In this document: positions 20,764-29,544 of the stretch, piece after piece | Layout: each line of letters opens with the position of its first letter | Numbering within the stretch: the first letter of the stretch is position 1 | Made by a program: the position numbers and the translations under genes | Assembly: GCA_021828545.1 (NCBI GenBank) | Contig: JAJZEN010000161.1 | Span: 1-49,565, forward strand | Length of the DNA stretch: 49,565 bases | Origin: Actinomycetes bacterium | GTDB taxonomy: Bacteria > Actinomycetota > Acidimicrobiia > Acidimicrobiales > RAAP-2 | Reading direction: 5' to 3' | The notes under the pieces: model-generated | Database searches by the model: none | The model's input: only the letters and a program-made list of their open reading frames with translations | What the model was told of the DNA's origin: nothing

Positions 20764-21284
20764 GCGGCGCCGCGAGGAACGTAGCGCGCGACCACCCGGT
20801 AGCGCGACAAACCAATATGTTGATCGTCCGGTAGTTCCACCACGAACGCCCCGCCGAGGGGATAACCATCGTGGCGAAGGATCTCGGGGACTTCCGTGGC
20901 GAGTTGGTCCACGAGCTCGTGCACGCTCGGGTTATGAGCCACCACCAGTAGCGACGAACTCACGAGGTCGATCCCCGCGAGCTCGCTCACGAGATCTTCG
21001 CCCGTCACGTCGTGACGACCGTTATAGATGAGGTCACTGAAGTTGACCGACGAGACGAAGGCCGTACCCTCAAAGGCCCGACGGTACGTCTCGCGGGTCC
21101 GCGCGGCGGACGACACGAGCGCCGTGGTCGGTCCGAACGCCCCCAACGATCGCGCGTCGTTCGCCCAGTGGCGTAGTTCCTCGCACTGGCGCCGTCCGCG
21201 GCCACTCAGCGGACGATCGAAGTCACTCTCTCCGGGTGCGGGGGCGCCGGCCTTGGCGTGACGAACGATGGTGAGGTAGCGCAC
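20760..21284 (-). CDS. sixA: SixA-like histidine phosphatase
   Basis: Histidine phosphatase of 174 residues. RHG-type active site: VRHAKAGAPAPGESDFDRPLSGRGRRQCEEL near the N-terminus, SSAARTRETYRRAF for the second Arg, the acid residue region around EDLVSELAGID, and VVAHNPSVHELVDQL for the second His. These features match the SixA branch, which removes phosphate from phosphohistidine or small phosphoesters. Start codon is GTG at 21284. No histidine kinase or Hpt protein is in the neighbourhood, so the target is unknown. Confidence 0.85.
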   Translation of the reverse strand: MRYLTIVRHAKAGAPAPGESDFDRPLSGRGRRQCEELRHWANDARSLGAFGPTTALVSSAARTRETYRRAFEGTAFVSSVNFSDLIYNGRHDVTGEDLVSELAGIDLVSSSLLVVAHNPSVHELVDQLATEVPEILRHDGYPLGGAFVVELPDDQHIGLSRYRVVARYVPRGAA

Positions 21285-21328
21285 TGCGCAAGTTTGTCAC
21301 GAAGTACCGCGGCGAGGCGCCGGTGGTT

Positions 21329-21334
21329 TAGCGT
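21329..21334 (+). promoter_or_regulatory. candidate -10 box (TAGCGT) for a leaderless uppP mRNA
   Basis: TAGCGT ends six bases before the GTG start of uppP. A GGAG also lies here, but only two bases from the start codon, too close to work as a normal ribosome binding site, which favours a leaderless start. No -35 is seen. Confidence 0.35.
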
Positions 21335-21340
21335 GGAGTC

Positions 21341-22240
21341 GTGCTGGCATCGCTGAGTTACCTACAGGCCGTGGTCATGGGGCTCGTCCAGGGCGTGAGT
21401 GAACTCTTCCCCGTGTCGAGTTTGGGCCACGGCATCTTGTTGCCCGCCCTGTTGGGTTGGCACAACCTGGTCTCGAGTCAGTCACAGGCGCAATCGTTCT
21501 TCTTGGTGTTCCTGGTGGGTTTGCACGTGGGCACCGCCCTCGGTCTGATCGTCTTTTATCGCGCGACGTGGTGGCGCCTCTTCCGGGGTCTCCAACACCA
21601 ACTCGGCATCAGCCGTCGCGACGGCGCGTCGTCACTGTGGCGGTTGTCAAACGCCTCGATGGACCACGACTATCGACTGCTCTTCCTGCTCGTCGTGGCT
21701 TGCATCCCCGTAGGTCTCACCGGGGTGATCCTCGATAAACCATTGCGCGAACTGTTCGCCAAACCCCTCGCCGCCGCAGTCTTCCTCACGATCAACGGGG
21801 TCATTTTGATCGTGGGCGAACGACTTCGCCGCCACCGTGGACGCCACGCGCGTTACGAGAAGCTCGATACCCTCACCGCACGCAATGCGGTTGCCATCGG
21901 GTCGGCGCAGATCTTGGCACTGCTCGCGGGCATTTCGCGCAGTGGCGTGACCATGGTGGCCGCCCTCACCCGCGGTCTCGACCATGAGGACGCCGCTAAT
22001 TTCTCCTTCCTCTTGGCGACCCCAGTCATTTTGGCCGCGGGGCTCTACAAATTACCGAAATTGCTCGGCCCCCTAGGAAACGGGGTGCGCACGCAGACCT
22101 TCGTGGGGGCGCTCTGCGCGGGGGTCGCTGCGTTTATTGCGGTTCGCTTCCTCACGCGATGGTTCACCACCAAGACGTTGACCCCCTTTGGGATCTACTG
22201 CATCATCGCGGGACTGGCCTGCGTGGTACGTTTCGGCTAA
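21341..22240 (+). CDS. uppP: undecaprenyl-diphosphate phosphatase
   Basis: BacA/UppP integral membrane enzyme of 299 residues. It dephosphorylates undecaprenyl diphosphate so the carrier can be reused for peptidoglycan and other glycans; loss gives bacitracin sensitivity in other bacteria. The two signature loops are visible: GLVQGVSELFPVSSLGHGILLPALLGW (E-x3-PVSS-x-GH) and LLAGISRSGVTMVAALTRGLDHEDAANFSFLLATPV (SRSG and R-G). About eight hydrophobic segments. GTG start. It converges with recR and overlaps it by four bases. Confidence 0.95.
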   Translation: MLASLSYLQAVVMGLVQGVSELFPVSSLGHGILLPALLGWHNLVSSQSQAQSFFLVFLVGLHVGTALGLIVFYRATWWRLFRGLQHQLGISRRDGASSLWRLSNASMDHDYRLLFLLVVACIPVGLTGVILDKPLRELFAKPLAAAVFLTINGVILIVGERLRRHRGRHARYEKLDTLTARNAVAIGSAQILALLAGISRSGVTMVAALTRGLDHEDAANFSFLLATPVILAAGLYKLPKLLGPLGNGVRTQTFVGALCAGVAAFIAVRFLTRWFTTKTLTPFGIYCIIAGLACVVRFG

Positions 22241-22839
22241 TCAGCGAGCACCCGTCGCCCAGTGATCGCGCGCGACAGTGTGAGGTCGTCGGCGAATTCC
22301 AGGTCGCCGCCGACGGGCAGTCCATTGGCGGGCTGGGATACCACGAGCCCAGGAACTTGTAGGAGCCGGCCCAGGTACATCGCGGTGGCGTCACCTTCGA
22401 GGTTGGCGTTAAAGCACAAGATGACTTCCTTGACGGGACCGTGAAGACGACGCAACAGCTCTTGAATGCGTAGTCGGTCAGGCGTCACTCCCTCCAGGGG
22501 GCTGAGCAATCCGTGCAGGACGTGATACGTCCCGTTGAAGGCGCGTGAGCGTTCCACGGCCACGACATCGGGGGGGCTTTCGACGACACAGATCGTCGTC
22601 GGGTCGCGGCGTTCATCGGCGCACAAGGGGCAGAGTCCTCCCGATTCGGCGAAGTTGCAACACCGCTCGCAAAACGAGAGGTTGAGCTTCATATCGTCGA
22701 GGGATTGACTAAGGCGACGCACGTCCTCCGACGGCTGACGCATCAGCCAGAAAGCGATGCGCTGGGCCGACTTCGGACCCACACCGGGGAAGCGACCGAG
22801 TTCGTCGACCACCGCTTGCAACGAGGGCGGGTAACTCAC
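22237..22839 (-). CDS. recR: recombination mediator protein RecR
   Basis: RecR of 200 residues, the standard size, acting with RecO/RecF to load RecA on gapped DNA. The helix-hairpin-helix is LGRFPGVGPKSAQRIAFWLM, the C4 zinc finger is CERCCNFAESGGLCPLC, and the Toprim domain begins TTICVVESPPDVVAVERSRAFNGTYHVLHGLLSPLEGVTPDRL. The start is the GTG at 22839, preceded by GGAGGAGG and overlapping the dnaX stop (GTGA); the track's ATG at 23019 lies inside dnaX. dnaX-recR coupling is common in bacteria. Confidence 0.96.
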   Translation of the reverse strand: MSYPPSLQAVVDELGRFPGVGPKSAQRIAFWLMRQPSEDVRRLSQSLDDMKLNLSFCERCCNFAESGGLCPLCADERRDPTTICVVESPPDVVAVERSRAFNGTYHVLHGLLSPLEGVTPDRLRIQELLRRLHGPVKEVILCFNANLEGDATAMYLGRLLQVPGLVVSQPANGLPVGGDLEFADDLTLSRAITGRRVLAD

Positions 22840-24596
22840 GAAACCTCCTCCGCACCGGGGAACATTTCCGTGATGAGATGCTCGGCGACGGACGCAACGA
22901 CGGGTCCGCGCGCGTCGTCTTCGCTGGACTCGTCGAAATCCGGCGTCCCGGGCGACGTGGCCGCCGTCATCGGGGGCGTCGGAGGCGCCGACGACTTCAC
23001 ATTCGTGTCGACGACCCACGAGACCACGAGGGGAGAGCGAAATTCATGTTCGAGAGCCCCCTTGAGCCCTTGGGCGATCTGATCAGTGTTTTGGCGAATC
23101 TCTTCACTCGCCACCGCCAACGTCAATCGCGAACCGTCGTACTCGGCCACCTGCGCGGACTTGAGGACCAATTGCGCGCCCCGCGACGTCCGCGGGATGA
23201 CGTGCTCGACGAAACGTCGACGAACCTCGTCCAGGGTCAATTCGCTCGCCGGCGTCGAGCCGTGGGGGCGTGGGGCGACTGGCGGAGCCGCGGCGGTGCT
23301 GGGCTCGCGTGGCGATTCGATCACCGACGCGGGCACCACCGTCGATCCACTGAGCGGCGAGGGCGAGGCGGCTTCATCCGTCCCCCGCGGGGGCTCAGGT
23401 GACGGCGCCGTCATCGCACCGATGGGGCGCAGGAGTGCGGTCTCAGGTACCGCCGCGGGCGTCGATCGCTCTTGACGCTCGAGTTTGGTGACGCGCTCGT
23501 TCAGCGCGTCGAGCGACGCGTCGAGATCCGGTTTGACCAGACGCACCATCGCCACTTCGAGAACGATGATCTTCTCTGGTGCACTCTTCATTTCTCGTAG
23601 GGCCCGACCAAAAGTCTCGAGTACGCGAACGGTGCGAGCGAGACCGAGCTGCGCACCCCACGCACCCAGACGCTCTCGATCGAGGTCGACGGCGTCCGCC
23701 ACTTCGGGGGCGACTTGGAGCAAAAATGCCTGACGAACGTCGGCGGCGAAACTCTCGGCCAATTGTTCCGGGTCCCAGCCGTCTCGCGCCAGGGTGGCCA
23801 GCGTCGAAATCGCGCCGAGCGCATCGTTGTCGATCAGCGCGCGAAAGAGCCCCTCGAAGTCGGGCTGGGTTTCGTCGGACGACCCCGTCGCCACTAGACG
23901 ATCGAGGGCGCTCAGGGCGTCGCGGGCCGAACCACGTCCGAGCCGCACGGCGGTCTCGATGGTGGTGTCGTCGACCGAGAGTTGGGCCGCCCCTTGGACG
24001 TCACGTAGCAGGGTACTTAAGGTATCGCCATCGAGCAGGCGAAACTCGAGTTGCACCGTACGTGAGCGGATGGTGGGCAAGACCTTGTGCGGGTCGGTCG
24101 TCGCCAGGACGAAGATCACGTGCGGGGGCGGTTCCTCGAGGGTCTTGAGCAACGCGGCTGACGCGGGCTTGGAAAGTTGGTGGACTTCGTCGAAGATGTA
24201 GATCTTCCAGCGACCCGGGGTCCCGTGCCAGGCCCCGGCAGTGATCTCACGGATGTCGTCGACGCCGTTATTCGACGCGGCGTCTAGTTCGGTGACGTCG
24301 AGCGAGGAACCTCGCGTGATCGCGACGCAACTGGCACAGACGTTACAGGCATCCCCGTCGAGGGGATTCTCGCAATTGAGGGCCTTGGCGAGGATGCGCG
24401 CCGTGGTGGTCTTTCCGGTGCCGCGCGGTCCCGAAAAGAGGTAGGCGTGATTGACACGGTCTCGCGCCACGGCACCCTGGAGGGCGCGCACCACGTGATC
24501 CTGACCTCGAAGCTCGACGAAACGACCGGGCCGAAAACGCCGGTAGAGCGACGTCACCCCGTCGAGGGAGGTCGGGACTGTCGAGGGTGTCGCCAT
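22836..24596 (-). CDS. dnaX: DNA polymerase III subunit gamma/tau
   Basis: Clamp-loader ATPase of 586 residues. AAA+ core: Walker A FSGPRGTGKTTTARILAKAL (about 54-73), the zinc module with Cys near 75, 84, 87 and 90 (CNVCASC), Walker B IYIFDEVHQLS (133-142), sensor 1 VLATTDPHKV and the SRC-like RSRTVQLEF. Domain III and a proline-rich linker (about 390-450) precede a C-terminal part that would contact the polymerase. I see no A-rich slippery stretch for a programmed frameshift, so a single product is likely. It lies downstream of ffs and is coupled to recR. A decayed copy of residues 71-105 and 247-265 is found at 34415-34590. Confidence 0.95.
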   Translation of the reverse strand: MATPSTVPTSLDGVTSLYRRFRPGRFVELRGQDHVVRALQGAVARDRVNHAYLFSGPRGTGKTTTARILAKALNCENPLDGDACNVCASCVAITRGSSLDVTELDAASNNGVDDIREITAGAWHGTPGRWKIYIFDEVHQLSKPASAALLKTLEEPPPHVIFVLATTDPHKVLPTIRSRTVQLEFRLLDGDTLSTLLRDVQGAAQLSVDDTTIETAVRLGRGSARDALSALDRLVATGSSDETQPDFEGLFRALIDNDALGAISTLATLARDGWDPEQLAESFAADVRQAFLLQVAPEVADAVDLDRERLGAWGAQLGLARTVRVLETFGRALREMKSAPEKIIVLEVAMVRLVKPDLDASLDALNERVTKLERQERSTPAAVPETALLRPIGAMTAPSPEPPRGTDEAASPSPLSGSTVVPASVIESPREPSTAAAPPVAPRPHGSTPASELTLDEVRRRFVEHVIPRTSRGAQLVLKSAQVAEYDGSRLTLAVASEEIRQNTDQIAQGLKGALEHEFRSPLVVSWVVDTNVKSSAPPTPPMTAATSPGTPDFDESSEDDARGPVVASVAEHLITEMFPGAEEVS

Positions 24597-24624
24597 GGGC
24601 CAATGCTAACGGTGGGGTGTCAGA

Positions 24625-24756
24625 GCCGAGGTTCAAAGCGGTGGTCAGGCTGACCGTGGCACCCGGCACAATCCGCTGAGAGCTGCTGGCTTCCACCCCT
24701 GACTCGGTTCACGAACGACCGTCGCACGGGACCCGGCCACCGCTGTGAACCTCGGC
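24625..24756 (-). ncRNA. ffs: 4.5S-type signal recognition particle RNA (ffs)
   Basis: On the minus strand the segment contains GTCAGGGGTGGAAGCCAGCAGC (bases about 24682-24703), the SRP domain IV signature: GTCAGG, GGAA tetraloop and AGCAGC, which bind Ffh. The GGAA is closed by GG/CC pairs instead of the more usual CC/GG, a compensated change. CCGTG pairs with CACGG on either side. A further 20-base terminal helix, GCCGAGGTTCA-CAGCGGTGG with CCACCGCT-TTGAACCTCGGC, makes the whole a hairpin of about 132 bases. Whether all of this is the mature RNA is not certain; the core is about 100 bases. It lies directly upstream of dnaX, a usual actinobacterial order. It targets membrane proteins to the translocon. 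Confidence 0.85.
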
Positions 24757-24844
24757 GCAACCAGGCTACTGGAACCGGCCACCTACCGTCTCGGGTAGCC
24801 TTGCAACCCGGTATTCAATTTTTCTCCCGACGGAGAGAATTCTT

Positions 24845-24932
24845 GGAGGAGTGCGAGAGCGGCCGAATCGGCACGATTGGAAATCGTGTGAAGGGAAACC
24901 TTCCGTGGGTTCAAATCCCACCTCCTCCGCCA
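24845..24932 (+). tRNA. serT: tRNA-Ser (anticodon GGA)
   Basis: Cloverleaf with a 7-bp acceptor stem GGAGGAG/CTCCTCC, the D arm GCGAGAGCGGCCGAATCGGC, an anticodon stem CACGA/TCGTG enclosing TTGGAAA (anticodon GGA, reading UCC and UCU), a long variable arm (TGAAGGGAAACCTTC) typical of class II serine tRNA, and a T arm GTGGGTTCAAATCCCAC. The discriminator base is G and CCA is encoded (24930-24932). It is transcribed away from ffs and dnaX. Confidence 0.95.
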
Positions 24933-25395
24933 CGGAGGGCTACTGAAGCCTCACCGACCCGCTGAGAGACGATGGCGCATCGTTCAGGTTCGACTCGGGC
25001 GGTTGTCGCGTACCCCACAACCAGAATCACTTGCCCGTCGTGCCACCTCGAGCCCGTGCGCCAGTTGTCTGCGCACCCGAGGTAGAACGCGGGTCTCGTG
25101 AGTCGCCGTCGAACGATGCCGTGGCTATGGAGTCGGCGACCCCGAAATGGTGCCGATAACGCGGACGAGAGGGAATTCGCGTTGTGAGTGGGGACCGAGA
25201 ACCTCGTCGGCGTCGACACCGGGTCGAGCAAACTCGAGGCGAGAAGGCATCACGTAGTGACCCAATCAGGTGGTGGATTCGGGCCGCTCGGGCGCACTCA
25301 CCCGGTCGCCGAAGGACGGTAGCGAGCACGTGACCAAGTCCCACTGCGGAGTTGAAGCCGGTAATTCCTCGAACCCTCGCGTCATCGGGCATACA
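24933..25395. other. gene-free stretch between tRNA-Ser and pbpA
   Basis: About 460 bases. The ORFs listed for it (25027-25392 and 24911-25231, both minus) have no recognisable domain, poor start sites and Arg-rich composition expected of shadow frames. I see no RNA gene signature, no terminator with a T-tract and no repeat. Confidence 0.5.
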
Positions 25396-26895
25396 TCACG
25401 AGGGGCACGTCGTTGCCGTTCCCGAAGCGGGGCGGCCAGCCTGTAGCGACAGCGCGCCTTCGACCAGACAGCGCATGACGGGGCCGGCCACGGACGCGCC
25501 GGTCGCCGACGTGACTTGATCCGGAATCACTGTGGCCACGGCGATGGTGGGATTGGTCGCTGGCGCGAAGGCGATCATCCAGTCGTCCGTGCTCTGCGCC
25601 GCGTTCCCCACCTGTGACGTACCCGTCTTGGCTCCCGCGTCCGCCCACGAGGGGAAGACCCCAGCGGCGGTGCCGTACCGGGCCACGTCTTGCATCAGGG
25701 GCACAATCCGCGCCGCCTGCGATGTCGTGAGGGGAGTCTTCCACGGCTTGTCGCGGAAGCGCGTCACGGTCGACCCGTCGGGTCCCGATACGTAGTTGAG
25801 CAGGTGGGGAGTCATGATGGTGCCGCCGTCCGCGACGGCCGCCGCCACGAGCGCCATCTGCAGCGCCGAGGCGCGAACATTCTGTTGACCGATGGCCGAG
25901 TAGGCGAGGCCCGGCTTGTTGTAGAGGAACGATCCGGCCGAGGGAAAGGAACTCGCTTGAGCGCCGGGTAGGTCGATGGGCGGGACCGAATTGAATCCGA
26001 ACGAGTTCGCGGTTTCGGACAGGATCTTGCCCCCCAGATCAAGGCCGATGAGGGCGTAACCCTGGTCGCACGACGGCGGCAACATCTGAGTGATGTCACC
26101 ACCGCAGGACTCGAACGCGTAGTTGGAGAGCGTCTTGTTCGAATCGGGCAGATGGATGGTCGCGGCCACTGGGTAACTCTTCGAGAAGAGGCTCGGCTTC
26201 TTCGCCACGACGGCGCTCGTCGTGACGATTTTGAATGTCGAACCCGGTGGAAAGGTCTGCTGGATCGCGAGATTACCCAGGGGGGGGAACCCGAAGGAGT
26301 TATTTGTCACGTCGGTTTTCCACGCCTTCTCCTCCACCGTGAAACTGGACGATTCCAAGGGTGCTGGGTCATAGGTCGGATTCGAGTACATCGCGAGCAC
26401 CGCACCGCTCCGGGGGTCGAGCACGACCGCGGCACCTTGATGACCCGCGAGAGCGCGCGCCGCGACCCGTTCCAAACTCGGCTGCAGTGTGAGAGTGACC
26501 GTATCAGCGGCCGACGTCGGTGAGAGGACTTGCACGAAACTTTGGGGAGGTTGCGCGTGGGCAATCAGGTACTGGTTGTACTCGGCCTCGAGCGCCCAGG
26601 TTCCGTAGGAGGGGGACGCGAAGCCCACGAGTCCCGACGTCAACGAGCCCAGCGGGTAGACGCGTGTAAAGGGATAGTAACCCGACGTCGCGGGAACCGA
26701 TTTCGCGAGAACGGTACCATCGGCCGCGACAATCTCACCGCGTGGATATTCGTTACCGGTCTGCAAGTTACGAGGGTTCTGAACTGAGGCGTCCAGAGCG
26801 GGGGCCCTAAAGTATTGGATATTGGCCGACTGCGTCGCGACAGCGGCGAAGAGGACGAGAATAAGGATTGCGAATACCCCCAAACGTCTGGACAC
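25396..26895 (-). CDS. pbpA: penicillin-binding protein 2 (PbpA-type transpeptidase)
   Basis: Class B penicillin-binding protein of 499 residues, close to the usual actinobacterial PbpA length. One N-terminal membrane helix (FAILILVLFAAVATQSANI) leads to a pedestal domain beginning YPRGEIVAADGTVLAKS and then the transpeptidase domain from about 150. The active-site Ser is in FPPGSTFK (S219-x-x-K222), and AKTGTSQ (K422-TG) is the third motif. The second motif, normally SxN, is S275-C-D here (PPSCDQGY), which is unusual; see findings. It would cross-link peptidoglycan during elongation or division. Neither ftsW/rodA nor pknA/pknB, its usual partners in relatives, is adjacent. GTG start. Confidence 0.9.
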   Translation of the reverse strand: MSRRLGVFAILILVLFAAVATQSANIQYFRAPALDASVQNPRNLQTGNEYPRGEIVAADGTVLAKSVPATSGYYPFTRVYPLGSLTSGLVGFASPSYGTWALEAEYNQYLIAHAQPPQSFVQVLSPTSAADTVTLTLQPSLERVAARALAGHQGAAVVLDPRSGAVLAMYSNPTYDPAPLESSSFTVEEKAWKTDVTNNSFGFPPLGNLAIQQTFPPGSTFKIVTTSAVVAKKPSLFSKSYPVAATIHLPDSNKTLSNYAFESCGGDITQMLPPSCDQGYALIGLDLGGKILSETANSFGFNSVPPIDLPGAQASSFPSAGSFLYNKPGLAYSAIGQQNVRASALQMALVAAAVADGGTIMTPHLLNYVSGPDGSTVTRFRDKPWKTPLTTSQAARIVPLMQDVARYGTAAGVFPSWADAGAKTGTSQVGNAAQSTDDWMIAFAPATNPTIAVATVIPDQVTSATGASVAGPVMRCLVEGALSLQAGRPASGTATTCPS

Positions 26896-27821
26896 GCGTT
26901 ACCCCAGGTCCTTCGTCGTAGTGATTGACGACGAGTTCATGACGAGCCGAGGCTCTGCGATAGATGCACTCCTCCTTGGGTGGGACGGACTCGACGTACC
27001 CGCGGACCGAGCCCGCCGCGCATTCAGTGCCGAAGTCGTGCGCACGTCCGACGGGTGTGATGGAGTTCGACGTCGAGAGTGCGGCGACGCAGAGTTCCCA
27101 CGAACACGACGACGGACCACTCCCGGGCGATTGAGAGTACGAACTCGAATCGCAAAAGCGATCGACGAATGGGCCGCTGGGGTCCCCGGGTCCACGCGCG
27201 GTCGGAACCGCTCCGAGGTTGCCGCTGGCGGGGGGTCCTTTGATCCGCGTGACGGTTCTGCCGCTTCACTCGCTGAGCCGCCACGATCGTTGAGGGGCAG
27301 GGGGTTGGCATCGATGAGTAGTCCCGCCTTCGGCTCGCTCGAGCAACTAGTACCGAGCAACGGAGTGTTGTCGCTGATCCCAGTCGCCACTTACCCTACG
27401 CCCATCTCTATAACGTCGATCATCGCCATCACCCCTGAGACTGGGTGGCGCCAAGTGCGAACCACTGCGAGCGCGGGCTTCACCCGACCGAGTGGCCGTG
27501 ACCTTACCTTAGTGGGGACCTCGTAGGGCCTGTCGCGACTCACGGCCCCTGACACGACCCGCACAATCTCGACGACCGTGGTCACCCGCGAGAACGACCG
27601 TGGATCGTCGCACCGCCGCGCCTCGCGAGGACCGGCGCGGTACGCCCGCGGATCAGCCCGATTGAGTACTGCACGTGAGGTCCGACACCCAGCGAGACCG
27701 TTAGCGCGGAGCCTCGACCGATAGACTGTCGCCCACATGGGAGTAGGGAATCGACGAAATCGACGATGAGACGAGACGCGCCCCACAGTCAATATCCGCT
27801 TGACGGAACGCGTCCGTCGTC
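26896..27821. other. 926-base stretch without a recognisable gene, between divergent pbpA and SGNH genes
   Basis: The longest gap in the window. ORFs listed here, such as 26822-27526 plus and 27391-27951 minus, have no domain, no good ribosome binding site, and compositions that read as GC-rich noise. It is not explained by a known RNA family that I can recognise (no RNase P, tmRNA or riboswitch core seen). It contains the promoter regions of both flanking genes and a small palindrome GACCGTGGTC near 27576. It may be the remnant of a decayed gene or an unknown RNA. Confidence 0.5.
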
Positions 27822-29543
27822 GTGAGACGTCGACTTTCAAAGATTGCATCCTTCGCAACGAAGATGACCGTAGTGGCGCGAATCGTGGTGAGTCTGAGTG
27901 TGGTGACGGGTCTCTCTCTGCTGGCAACTCCCAGTGACGCAGCGACCTCATCCGCGCAGGTTACCTGGGCATCGCCGATGGACCTGCCCCTCGGCGTCAC
28001 GTACAACTCGACGGTACGTGACGTCGCCACCGTCGCGGTGGGCGGCAGTTCGATTGCGCTGACCTTCTCGAACCTGTGGAGCGCCACCCCGACCACGTTC
28101 GGGGCCGTCACCGTGGGCGTCGAGCAGAGCGGCCCCACCGTGGTACCGGGCACCTTCGTACCCGTCACCTTCGCGAACGGTTCTCGCTCGGTGACGATCC
28201 CCGCCAACGGACGGGTGACGAGTGATCCGGTGCCCATGGTCGTGCGGGCCAACGAGAGGCTCGCGGTGACCATCGTCGTCACGGGGCAAGCGACGGTGAG
28301 CGTTCACTATTGCTGCACCGGAAGGATCGACTCGTGGGCGACGAGTGATGGCGCGGGGGACCATTCGACGGACCCCACGGGACAGAGTTTCAACCCGTCG
28401 CTCACCGACGGCTTCATCCGCTGGCTTTCCGGTATCACGGTCGAACAATCTTCAGCGCGGGGTTCGATTGTCGCCTTCGGTGACTCGATCACCGACGGGT
28501 ACGGCTACGAGAATGCGGGTTTCAGTTGGGTCGACGCGCTCCAACGGCGAATCGACCAACTCCCCGCACCACAAAGAATGTCGGTCATCAATGAAGGAAT
28601 CGCCGGGAATACGCTGACCGTCTTTCCGCCGCACACGTCCTTCGAAGGTAACTCCGGCGGACTTCCCGGCGTCACGCGACTCGCGACGGACGCGCTCGCG
28701 TGGCCCGGCGTGAAGGATGTGGTGGTGTTGCTCGGCACCAACGACATATGGTTTGGTGCGGGTGGACTCACGGGCAAACCGATACCACCGTACGGCACCG
28801 CCGCGTCCATCGAAGCCGGACTTCGTTCGATTGCCGCTCAGACGCGTGCGCATCACCTCAACGTCTACGCCGTCACGTTGCTTCCTCGCGCCACCTCGAC
28901 GACCGAGGATCACGACCTACCCGAATACTGGGGACCCGCCGAACAATCGGTCATGAGTTCGGTGAATTCATGGCTCTTGTCAGGTGATACCGGCTTCACG
29001 GGAGTCATCAACCTTGCGGCGGTGATGGGAGACGTCTACAACGGCGACTGCCTGCCGAACTCGCCATTCGAACCGTACTTCAACCCCGACCACCTCCACC
29101 CCAACGCGACGGGTGAGACCGTCATGGCGAACGCCATCTCGACCCAGCTCTTCGGTCTTTCTGCGGCGCCACTGAACCCGTCGACCGTGTCGGCGGTTCC
29201 CACCCCCGGCTGTGCGCCCGCTAGGGTCGCGGCGGCCCTCCTCAGCGCCGCTACTCCCACCACCACAACGACGTCGTCGGTCCCACCCACCACCTCAGCG
29301 CCCACCACCACAACGACGCTGCCCGCGCCCGCTGCGTCGAACCGTCTTCGATCAGTGCTGTTCTCGGTCCTCCTGGGACTTGTCGTCCTCGCTCTCATTT
29401 TGGCGGTGATCCTGCGGCGTCGCGTGGTGAAACGACGAAGGCAACGGCGTAACGCCCTTCGTGGACCAACGCATCCTCGGGCACCACAGGGGAAGCCGGG
29501 TGGTGGCGACACCAGCCCCCGCACGAAGCCGCCGCGACGTTAG
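27822..29543 (+). CDS. secreted SGNH/GDSL hydrolase with C-terminal membrane anchor
   Basis: Protein of 573 residues. N-terminal signal-like segment with a basic start (MRRRLSK) and a cleavage-like site near SDAATSS; an N-terminal beta domain (about 45-205); an SGNH hydrolase domain with block I GSIVAFGDSITDGYGYENAG (Ser about 222), block II NEGIAGNT (Gly/Asn 262-263), block III LLGTNDIWFG and block V NPDHLHPNATG (Asp 423, His 426). A Thr/Ser/Pro-rich linker (TTTTTSSVPPTTSAPTTTTTLPAP) leads to a helix at about 511-531 and a basic tail that stays inside. It would be an extracellular, tethered esterase or acetyl hydrolase acting on surface polymers. Start may be the ATG at 27864. Confidence 0.8.
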   Translation: MRRRLSKIASFATKMTVVARIVVSLSVVTGLSLLATPSDAATSSAQVTWASPMDLPLGVTYNSTVRDVATVAVGGSSIALTFSNLWSATPTTFGAVTVGVEQSGPTVVPGTFVPVTFANGSRSVTIPANGRVTSDPVPMVVRANERLAVTIVVTGQATVSVHYCCTGRIDSWATSDGAGDHSTDPTGQSFNPSLTDGFIRWLSGITVEQSSARGSIVAFGDSITDGYGYENAGFSWVDALQRRIDQLPAPQRMSVINEGIAGNTLTVFPPHTSFEGNSGGLPGVTRLATDALAWPGVKDVVVLLGTNDIWFGAGGLTGKPIPPYGTAASIEAGLRSIAAQTRAHHLNVYAVTLLPRATSTTEDHDLPEYWGPAEQSVMSSVNSWLLSGDTGFTGVINLAAVMGDVYNGDCLPNSPFEPYFNPDHLHPNATGETVMANAISTQLFGLSAAPLNPSTVSAVPTPGCAPARVAAALLSAATPTTTTTSSVPPTTSAPTTTTTLPAPAASNRLRSVLFSVLLGLVVLALILAVILRRRVVKRRRQRRNALRGPTHPRAPQGKPGGGDTSPRTKPPRR

Positions 29544-29544
29544 C

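Noticed and set aside
23020-24600. Possible A-rich slippery site in dnaX for gamma/tau production
   Set aside because: No A-run followed by a stem is visible in the GC-rich gene.
24980-25010. A T-loop-like GGTTCGACTC after tRNA-Ser(GGA)
   Set aside because: No acceptor stem or anticodon arm can be drawn around it.
26822-27526. 234-aa ORF covering the start of pbpA and the gap
   Set aside because: No recognisable domain, no ribosome binding site, and its first part overlaps the real pbpA start region; likely noise from GC-rich DNA.
28880-29340. Repeated CCACCACC/CGACGACG runs suggesting tandem repeats or a CRISPR
   Set aside because: They are codons of Thr/Pro-rich linkers and coding sequence; no regular repeat-spacer pattern occurs in the window.
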